From Rhizomys pruinosus (taxonomy: Eukaryota; Chordata; Mammalia; Rodentia; Spalacidae): a stretch of DNA of 64,000 bases. Location: positions 81,974 through 145,973 of the forward strand of contig VZQC01006716.1 of the NCBI GenBank assembly GCA_009823505.1. The letters are read 5' to 3'. The notes beneath the pieces are model-generated. The model worked only from the letters and a program-made list of their open reading frames with translations. It did not search any database and was not told the origin of the DNA. How positions within the stretch are numbered: position 1 is the first letter of the stretch; each line of letters opens with the position of its first letter. A program made the translations under genes and the position numbers. This document shows positions 1 through 10,526 of the stretch, piece after piece.

Positions 1-1662
1 CTGTTTCCTAATCCAATCTCCGAGTCTAGTCTTTTGGATCGGGGAATTTAGCCCATTAATATTTAAGGTTATGACTGATAGGTTTGTGTTGCTTCCTTTC
101 TGCCTTGTTATCCATTTGCAGTTTGTGTTTTCAGTTCTACTTCTGCAGTTATTCTTTTATTGATTTCTCTTTTTAGGTGCCTGGGGATGGTTGCTCCTTT
201 CTTCTGTTCTTTGAATTGCTTCAAGTATTCTTTGAAGGGTTGGTCTTCTGGACATGTATTCTTTCAACTTGTTTATGTCATGGAAGGTTTTTCTCTCTCC
301 TTCAATTATAATCGACATTTTTGCTGGGTATAGTAACCTGGGTTGGCATCTATTGTCCCTTAACACTGGGAATGCTTTGCTCTGGGTTCTTCTTGCTTTC
401 ATAGTTTGCATTGAGAAGTCAGTTGTAATACTGCTAGGTTTCCCCTTATAGGTCACTTGTTGTTTTTCTCTTGTGGCTTTAAGGATTTTGTCTTTGTTTT
501 GGGTGACTAGCATTTTAACTATGATGTGGCATGGAGAATTTCTTTTCTGATCTTGTCTGGAGTTCTATGTGCTTCTTATATTTGTATTGGTTTGTCTCTT
601 TTTAGTTTGGGGAAGTTTTCATCTATTATTCTGCTGAAGATCTGATCAATACAATTCTCTTGGGATTCTTCTCTTTCCTCTACTCCCATGATGCAGAAGT
701 TCGATCTTTTCATAGTGTCCCACAGTTCCTGGTTGTTCCACTTTTGTGTAAATTTTTTGTAATCTTTCCTTGAGGTTTTTAGTTGTTCTGTGTTATCTTC
801 TAGGTCTGATATTCTTTGTTCTGCTTCCTCCATTCTGCTTCTCAGGCTTTTTCCACTCCTTTCCTCTTGATTGGATGAGTGTTTGATTTCCTTTTTCATT
901 TCCTCTTCTGATTTCTTTAATATTTCTACTTCTTTTTGGAGCTTCTCAATCTCTTCCTGTAGCTCTTTGCCTCTATGGTTGGTTTCCTTAAAATCTTAAA
1001 AAGATTTTGGGATCTTTTCAGTGTTTCTACTTCCTTCCATAGTTTGTCATTCTCTCTCTCTAGGTCCTTCTTGAGTTCTTCATTCTCTTTTCTTAGTTCT
1101 TTGATTTGCTCTTTATAATCTAGTAGTTCTTTAAATATGTTCCAATTGTGTTTCTGATATCTGTGTCCTGGGCCATCCCCAGGGGGATCCCACTGTAGGA
1201 ATCTTCCATAGGGTTGGTAGAGCTTGATGCAGGATTATCCTGCCCCTTTCTGGTGTTGTCTCTTCTTCGTGTTCCTGGCATATGAGGTTCTCCTTGCCTG
1301 TATTCCAATGTAAGTCCTAAATGCCTCTTCACTGTGTTGAAGGCTTCCTTTGCTTGCCTCCTTCAGATGCTTTGTAATCCCAGTTGGGGGGGAGCACACA
1401 ACTGTGGGTGGGCTCTTTAGGCCATCCTGGCACCTGCACTTGCCTAAACTGGTCTTGGAAGATCTCAGATCCAGACTCACACAACCCTACCTTTTATACC
1501 AGGGAGGATAACTCCGCCCCTACAGCCACAAAAGCCAATTAAGTCAAAGACAACTGGATTAATGGATTAACTAGATTAAATCAATCAACAATCAGCCTTG
1601 CTGAAGCACTCAGCTGCTGCCTACTTACCTGTGCTTGCCTGAGCTGGTCTCAGGAGATCTCC
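1..1662 (-). mobile_element. L1 LINE, 5' part (cut by window edge)
   Basis: The 5' portion of a LINE-1 on the minus strand, running off the left edge. Reading from 1662 downwards it holds a GC-richer 5' UTR (about 1330-1662), a broken ORF1 (about 157-1330) and the start of the ORF1-ORF2 junction region (1-150). It is strongly similar along its length to the second L1 at 49.6-54.6 kb, except that it keeps the ORF1 N-terminal and coiled-coil part that the other copy has lost. The 5' UTR contains a repeated motif at about 1433-1470 and 1630-1662, suggesting a monomer-type promoter. The assignment as L1 is firm; the full length of the element cannot be seen. Confidence 0.9.
157..1330 (-). pseudogene. 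L1 ORF1 (ORF1p-like), frameshifted
   Basis: L1 ORF1 encodes the RNA-binding trimeric chaperone ORF1p. The piece at 157-513 carries the C-terminal domain, with the conserved run around 'RLLYPAK' and 'GERKTFHDI'. The piece at 576-899 carries the end of the coiled coil and the RRM-like domain ('NFCIMGVEE'). The two pieces are in different minus-strand frames, so at least one frameshift lies between 513 and 576. The N-terminal part (about 900-1330) is further broken. The copy is therefore probably not functional. A sequencing error cannot be excluded for any single frameshift. Confidence 0.75.
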
Positions 1663-2143
1663 ACATGTTGTCTTTATATGACTTATTTCTCAGGGGATTT
1701 AGAACTCTTCATTACACATGTAAACAACATACAGTCATGAAGGAAAAAGATGCTGAGCCACAGTCTTACAAATCAATAGTGAAGAGTAATTTTCTTCAAC
1801 TGAGACCAGTTCCTAGAAGACACACCATCACAAAAGCTCTTTTTCAATGACTGTCCCAAATAGGCAACTCTAGAAAGAGAAAATAATGTTTCTTTGGGCT
1901 GGAGCAAGAGTGGGGTTGCAGATGATGCCTGACAGGTGCTGGGTTTGTTTTCAAGGTGGTGAAAATATTCTAAAATTGTGATGATGAGTGTTTTGAATAT
2001 ATTAAAAACTGGTGAACTGTACACTTAGATGGAAGAACTGTATCTGTGTGATTTATGTAGCAATAAAGCCATTACTTGAAAAATGAAAAAAAGTTACTTA
2101 TATTTTCCTATAACCTCTTTGGGTTTTTACAGTACCATCCAAC
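1663..2143. other. Unique-looking sequence, no feature seen
   Basis: I see no recognisable repeat or gene in this AT-rich stretch between the L1 and the first SINE. Short open frames here have no recognisable family features. Confidence 0.4.
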
Positions 2144-2158
2144 GGTATTTACATTTTT

Positions 2159-2406
2159 TTTTATTATTTATTTATTTATTTATTTTTGTATGTGTATGAA
2201 TGTACTGTCTGCATGCAGGTCTGTGCACCCGTGTCGTGCAATGCCGCGGAGGTCAGAAGAGGGTCTCGGATTCCCCTGGAACTGGAGTTCTCCTGGAATT
2301 GGAATTACAGACGGTTCTTAGCCGCCATGTGGGTGCTGGGGATCGAACCCGGGTCCTCTGCAAGAGCGTCGGTGCTCTTAACCGCTAGGCTATCTCTCCA
2401 GCCCCG
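2159..2406 (-). mobile_element. B2-like SINE, young
   Basis: Full-length tRNA-derived SINE in reverse orientation. It ends (its 5' head) in the complement of 'GGCTGGAGAGAT' and begins with a T-rich tail. It is flanked by a 15-bp perfect target-site duplication (2144-2158 and 2407-2421). It carries the 17-bp internal duplication described under findings (about 2275-2309). Confidence 0.9.
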
Positions 2407-3234
2407 GGTATTTACATTTTTATGGCTTTGATGAATAATGACTCATCAAATTGTTCGCCATAGAGATTGAACCAATCAAACTACCAGGAGTATTTAAGAG
2501 CTCCCACTTAATTATGGATTTGTTCTTTTTGAAGTTCAGGATTGCCAGTGATAATTTAATTCACAGTACTATAAATGTAATTATAAGTAATCAATAGGTG
2601 GCTAAGGAACTAGTCCCAGCTGCTTCACTCTTTGCGTATTGTGAACAATGCTTCTGTGAACGCCCATGTATAAATTCATGATATATCTACACACAATTTT
2701 AGGGGTTCTGGGGGGGATTGAATCCAAGCCCTTGTGCATGTCGGAAAGTGAATTGCTGCTGATCTCTACTCTTAGCCCATTATTCTTGCAAAAATAACCG
2801 GAAGCTATTTCACAGTCCAACAATAGAATCGTGCTATACTAAATTATGAAAATATTATGCAGAAATAATAGAAAATGAAGATCATGTAATGATACAGAAA
2901 AATGCTACATGAGGTGAAAACAAAATACCAAAAGATAGACATATAATCTACTTGAAATCCTTCCAGGGCTTCCCAAGGGTCCTCCTATTCCCCGCTGCAT
3001 CCTGTGGAAGCTTCCTCTCTGGCCTCAGTGCACCTCCCCCTCCCTTTAGGAAGGTCGGCTTCAGAGTCTGCAGGTTACTTCCTGTGTGCACCATTTTTTG
3101 CTCAGTAGTTTCAATTTTCATTTAAATGTCGCTTCTTCAGAGAAACCTTGTCTGATCGTCCAAACAAGGCAAGAAGTGTTTCCACAGCAGTCTGCAATTT
3201 TCCATCTTAATACTTTTGATATTGGTAATTGTTT

Positions 3235-3459
3235 TTTATTTATTTATTTATTTATTTTTTATGTGTATGAGTGTACTATCCTCATGTAGGTTGGTGCACC
3301 CATGTCGTGCAATGCTGTGGAGGTCAGAAGAGGGTGTCGGATTCCCCTGGAACTGGAGTTAAAGACGGTTCTTAGCTGCCATGTGGGTGCTGGGCCTTGA
3401 ACCTGGGTCCTCTGCAAGAGCAGTCGGCACTCTTAATCACTGAGCCATCTCTCCAGCCC
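3235..3459 (-). mobile_element. B2-like SINE
   Basis: Reverse-oriented B2-like SINE with a TTTA-rich tail and the RNA polymerase III B-box-like segment (complement of 'GGTTCAAGGCC'). A perfect 17-bp target-site duplication flanks it (3218-3234 and 3460-3476). It lacks the 17-bp internal duplication. Confidence 0.9.
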
Positions 3460-3656
3460 GATATTGGTAATTGTTTATTCAGCCAGTAATCAAACACTGA
3501 GAGTCTTTCACAGAGATACGGGATAGAACAAGATCCTTGCCATCTACCTCTTTATATTGGGGGGGGGGTTGTACAAGTAAAATAATGGGTAATTTCATTT
3601 CTGATAGTGATAATTAGCTCAATGGCTCTTCTCTGTGCTTGGACTGTGAACCTCTG

Positions 3657-3785
3657 TTTCGAGACAGGGCCTGCTTATAGCTCCAACGGGCCTGGAATAT
3701 GTGGATCAGGCTGGCTTCCATCTCACAGCGATCCACCTACCTCTGCCACGCCAGTAACTGGGATTTAAGTATGTGCCCAACCAGG
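3657..3785 (-). mobile_element. B1 SINE, degenerate
   Basis: Diverged reverse B1: the 'GAGACAGGG' start, a 'GATCAGGCTGGC' core and a 'GGGATTTAAG' end are recognisable, with many substitutions, so it is an old copy. Confidence 0.6.
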
Positions 3786-3857
3786 ACTTTAAACTTTTTG
3801 AAGGTAGGAGCTATTTCTGTCTTCAAGAAGCTCACTATTGTACATATTTTTCAGCTT

Positions 3858-4028
3858 AAAAAAAAAAAAATATATATATATATAGTCTTTTTGAGACAAG
3901 GTCTCCCTGCAGCCCCAGCTGGCCTGGAATTCACTCTGTAGACCAGGCTGGCCTTGAACTCATGGAGATTCTCCTGCCTCCGCCTCCTGAGTGCTAGGAT
4001 TAAAAACATGCACCACCACACCCAGCAG
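3858..4028 (-). mobile_element. B1 SINE
   Basis: Reverse B1 with an A/TA-rich stretch at its tail side (3860-3885), then the B1 body from 'TTTTTGAGACAAGG' to 'CACCACACCCAGC'. Confidence 0.85.
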
Positions 4029-4057
4029 CTTTTAAAAAAAAATTTTTTTTTTTAAAT

Positions 4058-4168
4058 TTATGCAGGCGGATCTCTGTGAGTTCAAGGCCAGCCTGGTCTA
4101 CAGAGTGAGTTCCAGGACAGCCAGAGCTACAGGGAGACCGTGTCTCAAAAAGACAAAAAAAAAAAAGT
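4058..4168 (+). mobile_element. B1 SINE, 5'-truncated
   Basis: Forward B1 lacking its first part. It starts at 'GCAGGCGGATC' and ends in 'GTCTCAAAAAGAC' plus an A tail. Confidence 0.8.
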
Positions 4169-4169
4169 T

Positions 4170-4340
4170 TATTAGTGTATTTCCCTGCATATCCCCTTGT
4201 TGTGCAATGCCCGTGGAGGTCAGAAGGGGGCGTCAAATTCCCCTGGAACTGGAGTTAACAACTGTTAGCCATCCTGTGGGTGCTGGGAACCCATCTCTGC
4301 AAGTGCAAGTATTCTTACTGCTGAGCCATCTCTCCAGCCC
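4170..4340 (-). mobile_element. B2-like SINE, partial
   Basis: Reverse B2-like SINE abutting the preceding B1 tail; the 3' portion is shortened and diverged. Confidence 0.75.
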
Positions 4341-4900
4341 CCTTCACAGTTAAAACAGGCACTAGAAAGAAATGAAAACCATAAAATAACTTTTGTATAA
4401 GATTGAGTTTGATGTTGCTCCTTGTTTTCTTCCAAAGCTTCTGTTAAGACACATTCTTTTTGTAATCTGAACAACTATAAAATAAGCAAAACTTACATTT
4501 GGAGTAAAAAGAACTCCGAATAAAACGCATTTACAACGTCACCACACACTCGTTAAGGAGCTAGTAATAAAATCGACATTGAAATACTCAGACCTGTCAG
4601 GTTAGAGGTTAGAAGTCCCTTCGAGGACTACCAAACAGGTTCCCAGCCGCAGGCAGTGTAACTCCTGCTTTACAAGTGGCGTTAAGCATCCAAGATAGCT
4701 CCCCCTCAATTTTCTGATTTCTAAAGTCACTCGCAGGACGCAGCAATGGAAAGAAGCCACAAGCCCATTTACACTTCTAGCGAGGTCAACACAGGGTGAG
4801 GTCTTTCCTAAAGATTGCGTCTTCAAGTCGGGCTGGAACCACAGCAGGCTGGAGGCGGAAAAGAGGCGCTCACCCAGAAACCCTTCCCCCAGGCGAGCAC
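4341..4900. other. Unique sequence upstream of the CpG island
   Basis: No repeat or gene is visible. This is the 5' flank of the Ccni promoter. Confidence 0.4.
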
Positions 4901-4922
4901 TGAGGCGTCTTTCTTCTCAGGG

Positions 4923-4932
4923 GCGCATGCGC
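4923..4932. promoter_or_regulatory. Candidate NRF1 site
   Basis: Palindromic GCGCATGCGC, the core of the NRF1 consensus, located 50 bp before the CRE in the island. Confidence 0.55.
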
Positions 4933-4977
4933 AGCGCACTCTCCAGCCTCCGCACGCCTCTCCTGCTACCGGATCGC

Positions 4978-4985
4978 TGACGTCA
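4978..4985. promoter_or_regulatory. Candidate CRE (CREB/ATF site)
   Basis: Perfect palindromic TGACGTCA followed directly by a GC box. Occupancy is inference. Confidence 0.6.
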
Positions 4986-5299
4986 CTGAGGGGCGGGCAA
5001 AGAGCCCTACTCCTCAGAGAAAACGAGTCCGCGCACCTTTCCCTTTCTTCAGCTTTCACCGAACGCAGGTCCTTCCGGCACCCCGGTGCCAACGCCCTCC
5101 CTGGGTCTCCCTCAGCTCGATTTTGTGCAGTCTCCTCCGGCGTCCGCGGGACGGGGCGGGGGCGCAGCTCCTGGACGCAGCGCGCAACCGCAGATCCGTC
5201 CGCGAGGGGCGGGGCCCGGGGCCGGTACTTCTTCCCGTCCCCTCCCTCCCCAGCCTTCCCCGCGAGCGGACGCGCTAGCGCCTCTGCCTCGCTTTTTCT

Positions 5300-5777
5300 T
5301 ATTTTCTCCCCCTTTCCCCTTCCTTTTCTTTTCTTTTTTTCCCCTTCCCCCCCTTCCACCATTTCCCCTCGGAGGCGCTTCCCCCGGGCAGGGGCAGAGC
5401 CGGCCTCACCCCGCGCCTCTCCCCGGCCCCCGCCGCCCTATGGCGACAGGGAGCCCCCTCCTCACCCGGGCTCTAGCGGCGGCGGTCGGAGGAGCGGGAC
5501 CGGCGGCGGCGGCGGCCTCGGGCCCAGGGTCATCATGGAATTAGTTCGCTGACTGACCACCCGGCCGCAGCCGTGCGTCCCGCCCGAGTGCCCGCGCCCG
5601 CCGGCCCGCTTGGCCCTCTTCTCCCTCCTCTGTCGGCCTGCCCTCGCCCTGCGCGCCTCGCCGCCGCGCGCCGAGGAGCATGAGGTGGTAACGGGCCTGC
5701 GGATGACCGCACGCCACCACTGTGAGGCCTACAGCTCTGCCGGGGAGGAGGAGGAGGAGGAGGAAGAGGAGGAGAAG
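5300..5777 (+). other. Ccni: Ccni exon 1, non-coding (start approximate)
   Basis: Probable 5' UTR exon. A good splice donor (GAGAAG|GTGAGG) follows 5777, after a GAG-rich purine run. The 5' boundary is a guess within the CpG island. Three short upstream frames start inside it: five codons at 5535, three codons at 5680, and a longer one at 5703 that runs open through a poly-glutamate stretch (ten consecutive Glu codons) to the donor. Mammalian cyclin I starts in the next exon, so this exon is expected to be untranslated. Confidence 0.55.
5744..5777 (+). repeat. GAG-rich trinucleotide run
   Basis: A run of GAG triplets with GAA interruptions at the end of presumed exon 1. Purine-rich, it may also act as a splicing enhancer. 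Confidence 0.7.
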
Positions 5778-6305
5778 GTGAGGGCGTGCGCGCCGCCGTG
5801 GTGGGAGCTCTCGAGGGCGCGCGTCGCCGCCCGGGGACCCGCGTCGAGCGGCCTGTCCCGGGCACCCCTGCCCTGGTGCTGGTGCGGGGTGGGGGGGGGG
5901 GGGTTTCCTTTCAGGCCGGTTCTTCTGTCCCCCGAGGAACTCGATCGACACGTCGGCGCCCAGAGTGCAAGGTCTGGGCTCCGCGAGTCAGTGCGAGTAA
6001 AGAAGAGGACACTCCCAGCCTCTGAAGCCCGGGTCCCGCGGGGCCACCCGAAGATAATTCAGCGGGCAGTGCGGAGTGGAATGCCAGGCCAATGGGGCTG
6101 TCTACCCCCGGAAATTGCGGCAGAGTAGCGTTCCCTGGGCTTGGTGGGTGGGGAAACGAGGGTGAGAAAATTGAATTGCATCGTTGAAGGATAGAGAAAT
6201 CCGAATCTTGGAAGAGGAACCCAAGGCCCTGTGCTGAGTTACTGGTTCACCCGCAGATCGTTTGGGCAGGAGTTGAAAATGGTAAAAAACAGTGAGAGGT
6301 ATCGG

Positions 6306-6394
6306 TAGGTGGGTAGGTGGGTGGGTGGAAAGGAAGGAAGGAAGGATGGATGGATGGATGGATGGATGGATGGATGGATGGATGGATGGATGGA
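6306..6394. repeat. GGTG/GGAA/GGAT microsatellite
   Basis: Compound tetranucleotide repeat: short GGTA/GGTG and GGAA blocks, then a pure run of about twelve GGAT units. Confidence 0.95.
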
Positions 6395-6963
6395 TCAACT
6401 GAATGAAGGTCTTTGAATGTCAAGTTAAAATATTTCGACTTTACTGTCAGTGAGGAGCCATTCAGCGTCTTGAGTAGGAGCGTTTGCTGAGGCTTGTCTG
6501 CCAGGCAGTGTTCTTAGTGGTTTGCAGTTCTCAGCTGCTGCAGGTGTAAAAGCCTGGCTTTTACCTATGAGGAAACCAGCCTCCATAACATTGTTTCCCT
6601 AAGGACAACAGCTAGAATTCAGCCTTGAGTCTTGTGCTGTATGGTTTCTGCCCTGAATCCGAATTTGTTGAAAAGATTGACAGTGTTATCTGAAGTAATC
6701 TCTGGCAAATGAAACAAAGCAGTGGACAAATAGATTAAGAAAGAGTGGATGTGCTTTGAATTGGTTAATGCGAGGGACAAGAGATTGTGATCTCTAAAAC
6801 TACAAGTTTCTTAACACTGGTTTCTTAATACCCAGGTGAGGCCAGCCTAATGGGCATGTTGGGAAGACATAGTAGACATGATCTGCAGTTAGAGAATAGT
6901 GTATTTGGTAGGTTAGAGTGGAGCTCAACACATTTGTAATTCATTAAGAATTAGGAATATTCT
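6395..6963. other. Ccni intron 1, unique
   Basis: No repeat or conserved-looking element is recognised. Confidence 0.4.
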
Positions 6964-7097
6964 TGTTGGGCATCGTGACATGTGCCTTTGATTTAGCCCT
7001 AGGGAGGCAGAGACAGGCAGATCTCTGGGTTGTAGGCCAGCTCGTATGTACTACATAGTTGCAGGCTAGGTAGGGCTTCATAGTGAGGGGAAAAAAA
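6964..7097 (+). mobile_element. B1 SINE, degenerate
   Basis: Diverged forward B1: 'GGGAGGCAGAGACAGGCAGATCTCTG' core region and a short A tail; the remainder is weakly matched. Confidence 0.6.
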
Positions 7098-7857
7098 AAT
7101 GTTGCACCTGTTTGTTCTTGTTTTTCTTTAGAATAGATTTAGTAGTTGAAGTTTCATAAAGTTGTTTGAACATTACCTAGGTTAATGTGAACAATAGTTG
7201 GCCAAGAAGGAAAGCATTGGGGACTTTCATTTGTTAAGCACCCAACAAGTGTTTGCTAATATTTATTACGTTTGGTGCTAAATTGAGTGCTATCCATCAA
7301 GAAACTCATGATTAGTACAAAAGCCAAGTCTATGAAGGATCATCCCAGAGTAATTAAATGCAAAGGTAGAATTGTGTTGAAGTACAGATGTAGGAAGATG
7401 GTGAAACTACACAATTCCAAAGGGTACTATTCATAGATGGAACAGTTTTAGGAAGGGGTTAAGGAAGGGCATTTTAAGTTGAAAGAACAGTGAGTGTATG
7501 GAAAAGTATGGAGATTGGAAATGAACCCACTGTGAATCAGTCACCTGTTTTATTATTGCTTATGCCTAAGGAAGGACTAATAGAACATGAAGACCTTACA
7601 GGTTCAAATTAATAAATGCCTCTTTTGAAAAGGAAATAGGAATCAGAAGTCAACAGCCAGCATCAGATTGTTAAATAGAGGTGGCATTCTGGTCACAGAT
7701 AGGACAATTATACATTGACAAAGTTGTGGGTCAGCTTTGTGCTTCAGTTCTCCTCAGAGGTGGCAGGGGAGGGGATATATGTATACTGGCATTGTAGTTT
7801 ATGTTGTACAATCAGCATTCTACAAGCTACTGAGTGTGTGAAGGATGCCAAGTGAAA
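7098..7857. other. Ccni intron 1, unique
   Basis: Nothing recognised beyond AT-rich intron sequence. Confidence 0.4.
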
Positions 7858-8133
7858 TTCAGGTTGAGCATCCCTAATCAGAAAATTTAGAATGTTCAAA
7901 AATCCAAAAAATTTGAGTGTTAATGTGAGTCCACAATTGGAAAATTCCATACCCTGAACTGTCATGTGCAGAATTATTTAAAAGTTGTATAAAAATCACC
8001 TTTTTGATATGTGTATGGATGGATGGATAAATAAATTGATTTGGTTCTCATCCAATTATGTATATGCAAATAAACCCCAATCTGAAGCACTTCTGGCCCC
8101 AAGCCTTTCAGATAAGCAGTACTCAACTTGTAC
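7858..8133. mobile_element. Fossil non-autonomous DNA transposon (Tigger-like)
   Basis: The ends form an imperfect terminal inverted repeat of about 25 bp: 'CAGGTTGAGCATCCCTAATC' type sequence at the left and its complement-like 'TTTCAGATAAGCAGTACTCAA' at the right. Interior sequence is rich in AAAATCC-type motifs. This resembles ancient mammalian Tigger/pogo MITE-like elements. The exact family name is not assigned. Confidence 0.6.
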
Positions 8134-8239
8134 AGTCCTTTTGTTTTTAGAAACCAAAAAACATTCAGAATTATGTGACCAAGAGAAGGTGTACATTTAT
8201 AGCATATAGTGAACTTCTGTCATTTACAAAAGTAAAATT

Positions 8240-8310
8240 GTCTTGGGGAGGCTGAGGCAGGAGTTCAGAGCTGGCCCAGGCTGTGAAGCAAGAAAAATCT
8301 CATCTCCAAA
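8240..8310 (+). mobile_element. B1-like fragment
   Basis: Short piece with 'GGGGAGGCTGAGGCAGGAGTTC' similarity to the B1/Alu core. Weak. Confidence 0.4.
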
Positions 8311-8397
8311 TGTAAAGAGTATAATTGTTTTTACTGTCTGTCTCAAGTGTCTTGTATGTTAGCAAAATTCATTATGCATGTAATTTAGAGCTTTTAA

Positions 8398-8545
8398 TTT
8401 TTTTTTTTTTTACCCGAGGCAGCGTCCACCTGTAGCTCCACCTGTCATGGAACTTAATATATAGACCAGGCTAACCTCGATCTCAGATTCCCCTGCCTCT
8501 GCTTCCTAAGGGCCAAGATCAAAGATGTGCACCATCAAGCCTAGC
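8398..8545 (-). mobile_element. B1 SINE, degenerate
   Basis: Reverse B1 with a T-run tail at 8398-8412 and a diverged body ending in 'CACCATCAAGCCTAGCC'. Confidence 0.7.
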
Positions 8546-8854
8546 CAGATCTCTTTTACATGTTAGAAGATAGGCTTATAAATTGTCTGTAAAAGAAAAC
8601 ACTTGAATCCTCTGCTGTTTCCCTGTCAACTGTCTTTTGAAAACTAGGGAATACTAACTTAAACATTTCTGTAAATATGAATTATTTTTGCTTTTTTCCC
8701 TATACTCTTGAAACTTAATTTTACACAGGTACACTTAACATTTTTTTAATGCATTTTTCTCTGTGGCATATATTATGACCCTGAAGTCCTAAAATTATCA
8801 GTATTTAAGAGTAGGGATTTTTTTTCTTTTTACAGAATTACGGTGAAGTAGAGT

Positions 8855-9009
8855 TCAGTAGATGGTCACTTTGCTGCGGATGGACTGTAACCTATAGTCC
8901 ATATTCCATTCATCTTGTTTGATATAGTCATAGCCCTTATTGTATCTCTTCAGTAAAGGATCCAGTTCAATTAGATCCTCATTAAAGCTGGAACATCTTG
9001 ACAGTCTCA
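8855..9009 (-). pseudogene. Unrecognised open segment, possible retrocopy fragment
   Basis: On the minus strand about 50 codons of mixed, protein-like composition run open to a stop at 8855, including 'LIELDPLLKRYNKGYDY'. The segment is not part of any SINE; the B1 next to it (9011-9199) abuts its upstream side. I do not recognise the family. It could be a fragment of a processed pseudogene in Ccni intron 1, or chance. Confidence 0.3.
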
Positions 9010-9010
9010 A

Positions 9011-9199
9011 TTTTTTTTTTTTTGTTGTGTGTTTTTTTTTGTTTTTTTTTTTTTTGGTCTTTTTGAGACAGGGTCTCCCTGTAGCCCCAGCTGTCCTGGA
9101 ACTCACTCTGTAGACCAGGCTGGCTTTGAACTCACAAAGATCCGCCTGCCTCTGCCTCCCAAGTGCTACGATTAAAGGCGTGCGCCACCACGCCCGGCT
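9011..9199 (-). mobile_element. B1 SINE
   Basis: Reverse full-length B1 with a long interrupted T-run (complement of its A tail) at 9011-9055. Confidence 0.9.
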
Positions 9200-9269
9200 T
9201 TTCTTGCATTGGTCCCACAGTTACTTGAAAAGCCCAGGTTGACCTCAGACTTGCCATATAACCAAGGGT

Positions 9270-9336
9270 AAGTTTGAACCTTTCATCCTCCTCCCTCTAC
9301 CTCCCAAGTGTACAAGTGTGTGCCACCAGGCCTGGT
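9270..9336 (-). mobile_element. B1-type fragment
   Basis: Only the head region of a reverse B1/B4 is recognisable (CCTCCCAAGTGTACAAG...CCACCAGGCCTGG). Confidence 0.5.
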
Positions 9337-9341
9337 ATACT

Positions 9342-9545
9342 TTTTTTTTTAATGTGTTATGAGTGTAACTGCCTGTATGTATGTAAGTGCACCCATGTCA
9401 TACAATGCATATGGAGATCAGAAGAGGGCATCAGGTTCCCTTGTGGAGTTATGGACCATTGTTGCTGTATGGGTGCTGGGAGTCAAATTCTGGTCTTCTG
9501 CGGGAGCAGCCAGTCCTCTTAACTGCTGCTCTCTCTCTCTCCAGC
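9342..9545 (-). mobile_element. B3-type SINE
   Basis: Reverse, older B2/B3-family SINE. The RNA polymerase III head (complement of 'GAGCAGTTAAGAGGACTGGC') is retained; the body is diverged. Confidence 0.75.
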
Positions 9546-9599
9546 TCACATGTATTATTTTTTTAAAGTTAAAAGAAATGAACTTTTTTTTCTTTCCTT

Positions 9600-9642
9600 T
9601 TTTTTTTTTTGTTTGTTTGTTTGTTTGTTTTTAAAGACAGGG
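9600..9642. repeat. T-run and GTTT microsatellite
   Basis: Poly-T followed by about six GTTT units. Confidence 0.85.
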
Positions 9643-9677
9643 TCTTTCTGTGTAGCCCATGCAGGCCTTAGAAGAGA

Positions 9678-9821
9678 TTGCTGGGTGTGGTGGCACACAC
9701 CTTTAATCCCAGCACTTGGGAGGCAGAGGCAGGTGGATCTCTGTGAGTTCAAGGCCATCCTGGTCTACAGAACAAACTCCAGGCCAGCTGGGGCTAAAGG
9801 GAGACCCTGTCTAGAAAACAC

Positions 9822-9853
<32 letters not shown>
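9678..9853 (+). mobile_element. B1 SINE
   Basis: Forward full-length B1 ending in an A tail of about 30 bases. Confidence 0.9.
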
Positions 9854-9938
9854 AAAACCCAAAAACCCTGACATAGACATGCACCACCACATGGTTCTGT
9901 TATCTTTTTAGCTGGAAGTTAGGCAAATGATTTGAGAT

Positions 9939-10147
9939 CTTATTTTTTATGTATATGAATGTACTGTCTGCATGTAGGTTTGTGCACCTGTGTCCTGCAA
10001 TACAGCGGTGATCAGAAGAGGGTGTGGGATTCCCCTGGAACTGGAGTTAAAGATGGTTCTCAGCCGCCAGGTGGGTGCTGGGGATCGAACCTGGGTCCTC
10101 TGCAAGAGCAGTCATTGCTCTTAACCTAGGCCATCTCTCCAGCCCCA
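9939..10147 (-). mobile_element. B2-like SINE
   Basis: Reverse B2-like SINE. An ATTTGAGAT direct repeat flanks it, consistent with a target-site duplication. It lacks the internal duplication. Confidence 0.85.
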
Positions 10148-10526
10148 ATTTGAGATGTTTTAATAAGCATTTTCAGATATTAATTTCCTTCTAAAAACTG
10201 CTTTCCTTACATCTTGTAAGTTTTTGATGCCTTCATTTTCACCCATCTCAAAATATTTTCTAGATTCCTTTTTTATTTTGTTGATAGCATCTAAACATTT
10301 GAAAAAAAAAAAATCTCAATAGGGCCTTAATTGTAGGAAATGAGAGAAAAGGTAATCCCTTAAACCAGTGGTACTCCTTACAAGTAACCCCAAAGCACAG
10401 TTTAAGATGGTCTCAAACCGAAGAAGTGGAGATTTGTTAAATGTATTTGTTAAAATGTTTAAATGAATAAAAGTAATGGCCTTTCTGGATTTTTTTTTTT
10501 TTAAGTGAGAATGTTTGGGACAACTT
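10148..10526. other. Ccni intron 1, unique
   Basis: AT-rich intron sequence with short A or T runs; no gene or repeat is recognised. Confidence 0.4.

Larger units (their letters stand above)
4900..6110 (+). promoter_or_regulatory. Ccni: CpG-island promoter of Ccni
   Basis: A sharply GC- and CpG-rich stretch in otherwise AT-rich DNA, typical of a housekeeping mammalian promoter. Visible candidate sites are a palindromic NRF1-type element (4923-4932), a perfect 8-bp CRE (TGACGTCA, 4978-4985) and several Sp1 GC boxes (4990-4998, 5153-5164, 5206-5215). No convincing TATA box is seen. The position upstream of the cyclin I coding exons, on the same strand, supports the assignment. The transcription start cannot be fixed from sequence alone. 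The minus-strand frames in this island look like by-products of GC richness. Confidence 0.85.

Noticed and set aside
4815..6128. Long open frames on both strands in the CpG island (up to 245 codons)
   Set aside because: GC-rich islands lack stop codons by composition; the peptides are Pro/Arg/Ala-rich without recognisable domains and overlap each other in several frames.
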